From: Castanea sativa
Taxonomy: Eukaryota; Streptophyta; Magnoliopsida; Fagales; Fagaceae
NCBI RefSeq assembly: GCF_040712315.1
Contig: NC_134013.1
Span: 2,143,001-2,207,000 of the forward strand
Direction: 5' to 3'
DNA length: 64,000 bases
In this document: one piece after another, positions 26,965 through 37,700 of the stretch
Position numbering within the stretch: the first letter of the stretch is position 1
Layout: every line of letters begins with the position of its first letter
Notes under the pieces: generated by a model
What the model saw: only the letters and a program-made list of their open reading frames with translations
What the model was told of the DNA's origin: nothing
The model's database searches: none
Program-made: the position numbers and the translations under genes

Positions 26965-28019
26965 TAACGTAATTTATCTTAACATTTATCACATCATCAA
27001 TTTAGATAAAATAGGAAAATTATTAGATATTCTGAGAGTACCATAAATGCGTACTTTCCCTCTCACATGAATTGTGGGTCCCACCATAAATTTAATTAGT
27101 AGAACTCACAGTTATGTGAGAAGAGAGAATACACTCCGAGAGTACCCAATAATTACTCGATGAAAGGATTATATTACATTAAATTAATTTTTTTATATTT
27201 TAATCTTCATAATTAAAAGTCACACTATCTCAAAAAAGAAAAAGAAAAAAGAGAACTTGATAAAATTTAGTAATTAACCATGGTTTAGTTTATTTTAAGA
27301 CTATCAATTCGTTTGATTTTGTGTGGATCCAGCGAAATGAATAGTCCCAGCTTTCATAAGATTGTAAAAAATAAATTATAAATTACACCTTCTAAATTTG
27401 ATATATTTTCAATTAAATGTGTGTTCAAATTCCTTTTTTTCATCAAATTCAATCCAATCTTGCTGTTAGTTTTAGTGTATTTCAATTTGTTTTAAAAATT
27501 ATCCTGACAGATCATTAATTTTACATTACCTATCCAATATACTTTTCAGATGACCAATAAAAGATTGTTCTATATATAGTATTTCCACGAACATACATTC
27601 GCGGCTTCCTCTTCTTCTTTTTTTCAATTCAAATCGTTAACTCTTGGTCCCTTGTGACGATGTTATTTGGATAAGCATGTACCACGGTGGCAGATAAAAT
27701 AAAAGTGCAAAGATATATATGACATTACTCGGTTCCTTTTTTTTTTAATAAATTTCGATGCTGATGCTTCATGACTGAATGCGTGTGAAGGTGTTAGCAA
27801 ATTCGAAGAAAATTACATGAGATATGCTTTCTGACCTTTGTGTACACTTTAGGCCTCCATATATAATTTAACATTCAATGTAAATCACATACAACTTTCA
27901 TATGGTGCTTCTATGATTCCAATGATGCATGCCGGTGTTTTTTCCATGGAGAAAAGGATTATCAGACTATAATAAGAAAAGGTTGTAAAGAGAGAATGAC
28001 ATTTATTGAGTTTTTTAAA
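26965..28019. other. Intergenic DNA, nothing recognised
   Basis: No exon or element border supported. Confidence 0.5.
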
Positions 28020-28180
28020 AATTTTTTTTTTTAAGTATTAACTAATTGCATCTTCTCTGATGATTGCTCTTTATTATTAAATTAAGACACCAATTGGTTT
28101 TGAATGTAAGTGGAGATTGAACCTCTAATCTCTTATTGAACTATAAATTTTTTTTACCAATTGAACTAATTAAAATCCAC
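28020..28180 (-). mobile_element. Old, degenerate SINE (family 1)
   Basis: Has the same skeleton as 26800-26964 (T-run, gctctttattatta, ggagattgaacct, accaattgaactaat, aaaatccac), but the A and B boxes have drifted. Confidence 0.65.
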
Positions 28181-29717
28181 AAATATAATGTTTATTATAA
28201 CCCTTCATTTCTTTGGTTCCTTGCCATTTATTCAAGATGTTTTGTTGCTTATAAGACTTGCTAAGCCAATTTAAAATTCAACGCTATAATAAAAATCCAA
28301 TGTCTCTTTCACCACTGTTTTCTTTTTTCTTTTTCTTTTATTGTCTCTTTCACAATTGTTAAGAGTTAAAATGTTTGTCTACTTATTTGGAGAATATCTA
28401 GCTATTTAAGTTGGAATTGGTTGTCCTTTTTGCTGCATGGAATTGGTTGTATAATTGTAATTTGTAAACAACATAAAGAAACACAAAAGTGCTTAGAGTT
28501 AGAGGTCCAATATTCACGTAAATCCGCCCTGCAATCTTGTTAATATCTAAAAAGTTTATTTTTTTCCCCAAGTTCTTTTCTATAAAAATTTTGTCTTGTT
28601 TTCTTTACTAGAGTGATAAAAAAAAAAAAAAGGCTTGTTTATAAGAATGAAAATTCGTACATTCCACTCTATGCTATGATTTTTACTTTTCCCATTTTAA
28701 ACTTTTATTACTTTATAGGAGGGAGGAAAAGACGTATAGTATAGTGTGTTTGATGGAGCATAAAAAATAAAATTTAAAAAAAAGGTAGAAGAAAACTCAA
28801 TGTCAAACTATTGAAGACTTTTTTTTTCTATGATAAATAAAACTAAACAAAATTTACATAGCAATGAACTTGGTGGAAAAGAAATTTACCTTAGATATTT
28901 TAAGATTGCAGAGTGGATTAATTGAGAGGAAAAAACAAAAATTTCACCTTTTAGATATGCCTGAGATTCTTTTTATAAACGTGCAAGTGACCTTGCTGGT
29001 GCAGAGTGTGGGGCTGGTAGGATTTGATATTATCTCTAAGTCTTATCATTTTAAAAGGAAACAAAAAAAAGGTCACCTAAGACTTACTGGTATGATTAAT
29101 AACTTAATTCCATGTTTAAGGATCAAGAAGCATCATTATCTGTTTATCAAAAAAAAAAAAAAAGCATCATTATCTGCTGCAAGTAACATTTTGTAATGGG
29201 GACCCATCGCTTATAGAATGAAACCTTGTAATTACACAAATCTCAGGCTCTCAGCCATCTAAAAATATATGAATCTAAGTAAAATTTATGTGGGATTCAT
29301 GTTAAACTTGTGTATAGACAATTCATATTTTTATTTTGAGAGTAGTAAGAATCAAGCTATAATAGCCAAATAGCCTTGGAGTAGCAGGCACATATGGATC
29401 CTTATTAAACAAAAGAAAGCAACAGCCTAACTAATCTAACTCGTTAGTTTCTAAAATACTATAAATTTAAAGAAGTAAACCAAGTTTGACATTTGTAATT
29501 GTAGATAAGGTTGCCACTTGCCCGTGTGACTTAATTAGGAGCTAGAATGCAAGGATATAGACATGAGTACGGATGTGGATATGGGTAAGACACAATAACA
29601 CAAGTAATTTTTGAAAAATTATAACATGAAACGGCATGTACGACACTGGTACGACATGAGTACGACATGGGTATGACACCTTAAATAAAGTGTCCGTGCA
29701 ACCTAGATTAAGAGGTG
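28181..29717. other. Intergenic DNA before the duplication
   Basis: No gene. A patch at about 29560-29705 with repeated acgacatg and a gtgtccgtgc end may be a worn relative of the GC-rich element at 59518-60109. Confidence 0.4.
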
Positions 29718-30586
29718 TTTGATACAGTAGTTATTGAGAATGGGATGTTCATAGTCATGGATAGGGCTATATATTTTATGCGAGACGTGTTTCTAGTGAA
29801 GCAATTTATGGCAATTACTAATTAGCAAAGAACATCGTTTGTTAGTGTAAACTCTGAAAGCTCAACAGCACCAGGTACAAAAAAAGGCTTGTATGTCAAA
29901 TGAAGTTCGCTTAATTTTCACGGAAGTGGTAGTTTGAAGCAATGAAAATTATCATTTTTACAAGAAAACGCATTCAAGAGGATGACTATTTAGGTAACTT
30001 ACCAGGGATCTCTTGTATGTCCATGACTCACCATATTTGCATTTTCCATAAGTTTTAAGGACATTAACACTTTTCACAACTTTTTCTTTAAAAAAAAATA
30101 TCACAAAGGATGATATGACCTTGTGTGATTAGAGTATAATAAAGATGTAGTTAATGATTAGAGTATAATTAAGATGTTGTCAATTGTAGATCTATGTAAA
30201 AATGATATTATTCGAATCACAACTTATTACCTTAGTAAATTAAGAAAAAAGTTAGTGATGAAATCTCTCTCTAGCATGGCATGCAACCCACAACGAGCCA
30301 ATCCCTTTGTCTAAGGTTCAATTTAACTACAACAAGCCAATTTCTATGCATTAGGACACAACTTTTATGCTACAATTTTCATCATAATTATGATGTGATT
30401 GACTGTAACTCTGTAAGTAGTGGAAAAAAAAATTGAGAATTTATGTGAAAGTTGTCTACTGTTCAAGTTGATGATTTCAGTAAATTGTGACCAATAATGT
30501 GATCATAGAAGAATTGAAGAAATAAAGAGCTTGGTGTAGTAGTAGGACCATTGCTAAAATATAAAAGTATTAAAATGATAGAAGTG
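29718..30586. other. Upstream spacer of unit 1
   Basis: Non-coding sequence homologous to about 51529-52640 in unit 2. No gene seen. Confidence 0.6.
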
Positions 30587-31535
30587 GGTGAAAATAGCCA
30601 AATACTACGTTTTGACAAAATTTGTGACAAACTAGTACTATTTCGAAAATATTTAGCAATTTACCACTTTTTTAACACTCGAGTTTCACAAAATCGAGTT
30701 CTAAATAGTACTCAAATTCAGTAAACTCGAGTTCCTAGATGAGTCGTCAGCGTGGCACTATTAACCTGAAATTTGTGTAATTAAAAAAGTTAATATGGAA
30801 CCCAATATTGTAAAAATCGAATACTTCTTTTTAGTACTCGAGCTTAACAAAGTTGAGTACCTTATTTTTCTTTCTTTTTTTTCTTTTTTTTTTTTCTACT
30901 TTTTGTTTCGTACATAACTTTTACTTATTTCATCTTCAACTGCTTTTGTTGGGTGCACTGCACCATGGCCCAGCACACACTTTGTCTTTAGCTCATTAAA
31001 TGAGCTTGTTGAAAATTTGGCAAGAAATCAGCAAAGCAAATTGAACTTGCTGGAGAAGCTTTCCAATGAGAAGAATTGAAGTCATCTTTATGTACAAAAG
31101 TCAAGACAAGTTGGCTTGCATTTATTGTGACGTGATGTGAAGAGTGTGGAAGGAAAAAAGAGATGAAAAAGGTGAAGAAATAAAAGGAATGGCCATTCGG
31201 CCATTTGGTGGACACAACGATCACAAGCAGTTAAAGATGAAATAAGTAAAAAAATTTTACAAAACAAAAAGCAAAAAATAAAAAAATAAAAAAATAAGGT
31301 ACTCGATTTTGGTAACATCAAGTACTATAAAGAAGTACTCGATTTCCGTAATATTGAGTACCGCATTATTTTTTTAATTTCTCCTAAGAACTCGAGTTCA
31401 TTGAATTTGAGTACTATTTAGAACTCGATTTTGTGAAACTTGAGTACTAAAAAAGTAGTAAATTACTAAATATTTCCGAAATAGTGTTAGTTTGCCACAA
31501 ATTTTGCTAAAACATACTATTTAGCTATTTTCACC
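30587..31535. mobile_element. Mutator-like MITE with TIRs of about 150 bp
   Basis: Long inverted ends start ggtgaaaatag and carry several actcgagtt motifs. They are flanked by a near-perfect direct repeat (atagaagtg at 30578-30586, gtagaagtg at 31537-31545), matching the 9-10 bp duplication typical of Mutator-like elements. Unit 2 has the empty site near 52620. The interior has no transposase frame, so it is non-autonomous. Confidence 0.8.
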
Positions 31536-31973
31536 GGTAGAAGTGTGTATTTAAGACCAAATTTGTGTGAAAGTGTATTAAACTTGCGTGAATGCTCGAG
31601 TTTAAATAATTTTTTGGCTTCATAGGGATCCACATTCTATCTGAGCGAATGATAGACTGCAATTGATATATAATAAAAGCGATTATTGACTAGTAGTAGT
31701 CTTAATGAAAATGATGTTTCACTAATTACAACTTGTCATTTCAGTAAGTTGTGAAATTTATTGTGTTTATAGCATTATTATAAGATTATAATTAAGGCAA
31801 ATAAGTTTCAAGAATGCTTATTTAATTAATCCAATATTTCCACCATGTTTTGCAGAGCTAGTGTCTTAAAAAAAAGGCTTTTTTAAAACAAACATATGAA
31901 GCAAGTCCATCAGTTTGAATTAGTTAGAAATTTAGAACTGTTATCAATGTTGCAAGCTCAAGAGGAAAATGCT
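31536..31973. other. Unit 1 spacer with the empty MULE site
   Basis: Homologous to sequence flanking the large MULE in unit 2. The unoccupied target gttttgcag lies at 31847-31855. Confidence 0.7.
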
Positions 31974-32280
31974 AACCCAAAAAATTATTTTACAAATTAT
32001 TGATGTTGCAAGTGGTTGTTGAGAAGTAAAAAAATGATGTCTGTAATGAGTCTTGTAAGGATACTTCCCCAATTAATCGGTACTGAGATGAAAATCCTAA
32101 GTGCCTGCACTTGGGGACGAGGACAAAACCGTGAGGGACTGGCTCCCCAAAGTGGACAAAGTACCAATTAATTGGGGAAGTATCCTCACAAGTCCAATTG
32201 AGAACCGGTAACAATTTGCCACATCAATAACTTGTAAAAATGTTGTAAAAATTTGTGTGTCTGTGGCATTACCTAGCATA
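31974..32280 (+). mobile_element. MITE carrying a strong internal hairpin
   Basis: The ends (ttacaaattattgatgttgc, and acatcaataacttgtaaaaa with tgtggcatta) define a MITE family also seen at 34030-34250 and 35866-36050. Nested inside is an inverted repeat with arms at 32053-32083 and 32161-32191 (29 of 31 positions pair by my count) and a 77 bp loop. The other copies lack this hairpin. Confidence 0.65.
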
Positions 32281-32329
32281 AAATAATAGTTCCTCCATTT
32301 CCATTACCAAATTTTGAGCTTTCTATCCC

Positions 32330-32932
32330 CCTCTGAAACTCTTAAAAACCTATGTAATAATACTACAATATTGAACTAAAACGTCCTATTTGCCCCCCTA
32401 ACACCAAGGACAAGTACTAGCTTGTCATACTTTTATCGGATTGGGTGCAATTGCTTAATGCAACTACGCTGTACAATTCACCTAATTCTCTCACAACTTT
32501 TTTTTTTTAATACTTTTTTACTTTTACTTCTATACATTTTTTATATTTAATGGTTGAGATTTAAATCCTACTTTTGTCATACATTTTTTTCAGTTCTCAC
32601 AGGTCACGGCAATTTTTCTTACCCCCTAATACTTATAGATTTACACTCCTGCTCACTTGGAAGACCAACTTAAGACATACATCCATGGCATGCAATCCAC
32701 TGAAGAGTTTTCAATCCTTAAAGGAATTAAATAGCTTGCTAAAAAGATGATAGAAATGAAAAATGATGTTTTATATCCATTGGTATACTCATTAGTGACC
32801 TTGGCATTGATCTTACCAGTTGCAACAGCTACTGTTGAATGAGTTTTTTCAACAATGAACATAATTAAAAGTCGATTACACAATCAAATGGGAGATCAAT
32901 AGATGAATGATTGCTTAGTCACATATATTGAG

Positions 32933-32980
<48 letters not shown>

Positions 32981-33236
32981 AACTATTGAGTGTGAAGAAA
33001 TCATGCAGCGGTTTTAAAATATGAAAAATCGTCAAGGACAATTGGTGTAAATTAAGCTAGGTGTGAAAAAATAAATTAAAGTTTATATTTTATGTTAAAT
33101 TATGTATGACAATTACATTAGCATATAGTTGTTTATTTATTTTATTATTAATATTGATTAATAATTTTCTAATTAATTTTTTACTTTCAATCTTATCTTT
33201 TTATCTTGACCTGACCTAAATTTCTGACTTCGCCTC
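32330..33236 (+). pseudogene. hAT transposase C-terminal fragment, dead
   Basis: Plus-strand sequence from about 32658 encodes the hAT dimerisation region, with LALILPVATATVE followed by VFSTMNIIKSRL, then MNDCLVTYIEK. In-frame stops occur near 32731, 32839 and 32899, and an (AT)n run (32935-32974) interrupts it before a later IECEEIMQRF piece. Unit 2 lacks the whole block (compare 57430), so it is an insertion in unit 1. Only the 3' part of the transposon is present. Confidence 0.75.
32935..32974. repeat. (AT)n microsatellite in the hAT fragment
   Basis: Perfect AT alternation splitting the transposase-derived sequence. Confidence 0.95.
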
Positions 33237-34029
33237 TAAATTGAAGAGACGACCCAAAAAGGATTTTTATTATTTATTTGCTGGGAAATTTCTATAGGAG
33301 AATATCCAAACAGAAATGTATAATAGCTGCATGTGGTTCATACCACTTGCATCTATTATTGATTCAGGATGACGTTACTAAATGTTGACAAAATCTTAGA
33401 CTAGCAGAGATTTAAGTATGTCACTAGCCCAACATTAACAAAGGTTAATCTATAATTACAAAGCCCAGTCATAATCTCACTACTGGATTGTGCATGCCCA
33501 ATGTTGACTTAAAAGTGGGCAAATACTTGTACTACAGTACAATGCCCAAGCATGAGACCGATGGAATCTGGAATTGGCTTTTTCTTTCTTTCTCATGAAT
33601 AATTCTTCACGCGCATGTGTGAAAAGGAAGATAATTATACCCAGAACATTTCATCAAATAGTCTTGGTCAAACAAGCTAAATTTTAGTCATGATTTCATA
33701 CTATATACCGGACGAAACCAGGAGTTAAGTTAGGGCTTTGCAATTGGCTGTGTGTGGCAACTTCGGTCCTGGCTTTGTTGCTTAACTGCTAAGGATTTTT
33801 TATTTATCATTTTTTTGTGTGCGTTGTTCATGACAAATTTATTTTATTTAAATTTTTTTAAGGGACTGGATTGTTTATTTTGGGTATAATTGGTTAATTG
33901 AGTTTAATTATTTTTAGTTTTACTATTGGTAATTTTTGTTGTTGAACTAATTTTTTTTTGGGCTTGTATTTTTTTTTTATTCCTATAAATTTTTTTATGG
34001 CTTTTTAAAAAAGGAAAATCTTGAGTTAT
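33237..34029. other. Unit 1 spacer
   Basis: The first about 500 bp match 57440-57830 in unit 2. The rest is AT-rich and not shared. No gene. Confidence 0.55.
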
Positions 34030-34250
34030 AATTTTTTTTTTTACAAATTACTGATGTGATGTGTGGTCATTGGTAAGTTAAAAAGTGATGTAAGTAGTGA
34101 GTCTAAATACAAATCAAAAAAATTTTATTATCTCAATAGTTTGCAAAAATGTTTTAAAATTTTTTATGAATATAGTATTACTTTTAAAATAATTAATGAT
34201 ATTATTAAGGGGGGAAAGTGTAATTTTATAGTACAAAATTGCTAAAGTTA
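34030..34250 (+). mobile_element. MITE, same family as 31974 and 35866
   Basis: Begins ttacaaattactgatgtgat and ends near gaatatagtattac, with the family's internal gtgatgtaagtagtgagtct. Borders are approximate. Confidence 0.5.
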
Positions 34251-34774
34251 GTAGGTATATAACTAATATTTTTTATAAAAAGATTAGGGGGCGCCATTGC
34301 CCCCAAGTGTCCAAATCTAACTTTGTCCATGTCATGAACAAGCTCGAGCTTGCTCGACTAGAAAATGAGTCAAATTTCAACATAAAATTTTATTTGATAA
34401 TAAGCTCGAGCTCAGCTCATGTTCGAAATAAAATTAAATGAAAAGGCTTAAACATTTTATACTCAGCTCGGATCATTTACTGCCCAAGCCTCAATCATTG
34501 TTCCAAGTCACATTAATTAGCCTCAACCATCCACCGATACATTAATTAGCCTCAACCATCCCTCCAAGTCACATTACTTAGTTTTCCAACTCTTATTTTA
34601 AAAGGCACGTTCTTGCCAATCTGTATTTCTTAGTTCAAAGATCAAAACTCTTACCTCTTTCAAGTCTTCGTCTTGATTGAAAACCATTCTGTTGTCTACA
34701 CAAACTTGTAAGATTGGATTGATTATCAAAGCAGCTAGCACTTGCTGTGAAGAGTTATACAAAGCAGGTTCTTT
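34251..34774 (+). promoter_or_regulatory. Upstream region and 5' UTR of gene A
   Basis: Sequence from about 34560 is conserved with 58150-58366 upstream of gene B (for example ggcacgttcttgccaatctg), which suggests a shared core promoter and leader. I did not find a clear TATA box. The part from 34251 to 34500 is not shared. Confidence 0.45.
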
Positions 34775-37700
34775 ATGTCTGCATCAAAGCAGCTAGCACT
34801 TATTGGTACCTCTCACAGGTTCCAATCCTTAATCTCAAATCCTTGTCGTCTTCTGCTTATCCCAAAACGCAACGAAAAAAGGCCTTTTCTTGGTACTGAT
34901 CAGAGGTTACACTTTCTCAAAATTGGGCTGTGCCTGAGAGAGCTAGTTGTCAGCAAAAGAAGAATGTACTAGTTCTTACTTTTTATTCTTTGATTTTGCC
35001 TAACAATTTCTGGGTGACTTTTTTTTTTTCTTGAGAAAATTTTCTGGGTGATTTTCATATAAGTATTTTTCAGCTTAAGTAATTTTATATGGATGTATTG
35101 GTGCAGGGATGTGGCTGTCCATAGCAGTGTACCGCCAGTACCTCCAATTCCATCTAATCCAGCTTCTCCTGGTCCACAGTAAGAAAAATCATAGGTGTAT
35201 AATCTTTTTGATTTGTAATTTTCTTTCTTCTTCTCTTTTTTTCCTCTATCTTATGAGACAATAAAAGTTTATGCCAATATCAGAAGCAGGAAAGTTTGGA
35301 TTGTTGGACTGATAGCATCAGCAGTTCTACCCTTCTTTGGGATCAAATTTGGGCCATTACTTAAGCTAAAACGTAAGAAAACTTATCGTGTGTTTGGCTC
35401 CAAATTAAAAGGCCAACTTATTTTACTATTCAGCTTATTTTTGTTTTTATTCATGGGCCTCACTACATTTTTTGGTACTATTCATAAGTCTCATACAATT
35501 TCAGCTAACTTTTACCTTTATCTACAATACTTTCAACTAAATTTTTTTGGGACTAGAGTTTACTTCATCATTGTTAACGGGGTTTAATTTGGTGCTTGGA
35601 TTTGACATATACAGAGGAAGTTGATACTGTGGTGGACACAGTAGAAGATGTGGCGGAGGTCATAGAAAAGGCGGCAGAGGAAGTGGAGATAGTAGCAGAA
35701 GAAATTGCAGAGCACCTTCCAGCAGGAGGAAAACTTAAAGTTATTGCAACATTTATTGAACATGTAGCAGAAACAACAGACAAGGATGCTCGGCTGGTAG
35801 AAGATGTCATTGACAAGGTCATACCTAATAAATACCCTTTTTTAAGTCTTAATGCATAAGTCACCCAGAATAATTTTAGGGATACAAACTATATTATAAA
35901 AAATTTCTTCAAACTGCTGATGTGATAAGTGATTATTAGTAAATGAAAAAGTGATATTAATGGTAGGCCTAGATGAAAACCAATAAGAAATTTGCTACAT
36001 CAACATTTTGTAAAAATACTGTAAAATAATTTGTGACTATAGCATTACTCAAGTCACCAATAGTATTTGGTTTCTTCAAAAAATCTCAGTTTACCATCTT
36101 AAATGCTACTTTATTTATTAAACAATATTACTTTACAATACACTTAACATCCCAACTTTTATTTTACCATACAACACATTAAAATAATACTAGCCTCATC
36201 ACACGCGCTTTGCGTGTGTGATGAGTCTTTTTTTTTTTTTTTTTGTTACTGGGCCTAATTTGTAGAAAAAAAAACTTTATTTATTTATTTATTTTATATA
36301 TATAATTTTTATTTTGAAAATCTAATTTATAATTGGATAAAATAATTTGAAAATTAACACGAAAGTGGTCCTATTTTTTAGGCAATATTTTAGTGGGAGT
36401 TAGAGTTGCATTTTTACCAGATTGTCCTTTAGTTTTATCTATACTTAAACATAAGGGTGTAGGGGCATTTTTGAACTAAAAAATGAGGAATCCAAACAGG
36501 GGAAGCCTCTTAAATAATAGTATAGATATTTACGTAATAAAATAATAATATAACCTAAAACTAAATAAATCCCAAAACCACCGTGAAAGAGTGAAAACCT
36601 CCACCATGAGCCACATATGGTGGCAAGCCACTCATCTTTTTAGAATAACCTCCACGTTTTCCCAGCTTCTCACGCACAAGCACATCAGAGAAAAGAAAGC
36701 CATAGACAAAGACCAAGAAACAAAGACTTAGCAAAGAGAGAGAGAGAGATCTTTGACCGAATTTTCCCATGAAAGAAACCATCTTTCTTTCATTGAATGT
36801 TGATAATTCAAAAATAGTGAGGAAAAGATGACTCTTGAAAGCTCTCTCTCTCTCTCTCTCTCGCGAAGAAAAGGATGAACTTTCGCGTAGCAAGAAAAAG
36901 GTAAAAGATGTTTCCCATGTTGGGTTCAATGACAGCCCTAGCTTAAGCCCTTCATCTCCAAGCCATGCTATGCGCTCTGGAGAACACGGCATGTCTTTTA
37001 AAGACAAGCTAGTCAATGAAATCTCAGGGGCTTACACTCAAGCTTTTAATTTTGGGGATGTTATGGAAGACGATGATGACACTAATGCTGACTCTGATGC
37101 AGAAGTGGAGACACTTAGACAAGGGCTGGTAGCTGTAAAATTTTCTAAGGAATTCAAGTAGCGTATTAGAAGGCCATGGGCAAGAGCTCTCATTGTTAAG
37201 GTGTATGGGAGGTCTGTGGGACTCAATTTCCTTCAAGCTAAGCTTCTTGCTTTGTGGAAACCAACAGGTAGATTAGACTGTGTGGATCTTGGCCATGATT
37301 TTTTCCTCACAAGGTTGTCACTGAAAGAAGATTTTGAAAATGTGTTAAGGAAGGGCCCGTGGTTTATTGGAGACCATTTCTTGTCTCTTAGGCTGTGGGA
37401 GCCAAACTTCAGACCAGCCTCAGCAAATGTGTCCTCCATTGCAGTTTGGATTAGGCTTAAGGAATTACCTATTGAATACTATAATGCGGATGCCCTACAA
37501 CACATTGGAAGAGCTATTGGTAATGTGTTAAGGGTTGATACATTCACTGCAACAGAGACCAGGGGGAGGTTTGCAAGGTTATGTGTGCAGATCGATGTGG
37601 AAAAGCCGTTGGTTACCTCTGTCATGATAGGAAGGCTAGAGCAAATGGTGAGTAATGAAGGCATTTAAAAACTGTGTTTTGGGCCCCAAATGGGTCATAG

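Noticed and set aside
28864..29196. 110-codon plus-strand frame
   Set aside because: Ends in a poly-Lys run from an A-tract; no domain and AT-driven composition.
35574..35864. 96-codon Ser/Thr-rich minus-strand frame
   Set aside because: Antisense shadow of gene A exon 4; the equivalent antisense frame over gene B exon 4 (60828-61064) arises in the same way.
36561..37016. 151-codon minus-strand frame with a signal-peptide-like stretch
   Set aside because: It crosses the LINE target junction and uses the antisense of ORF1 and a CT microsatellite. No homologous frame was seen in unit 2.
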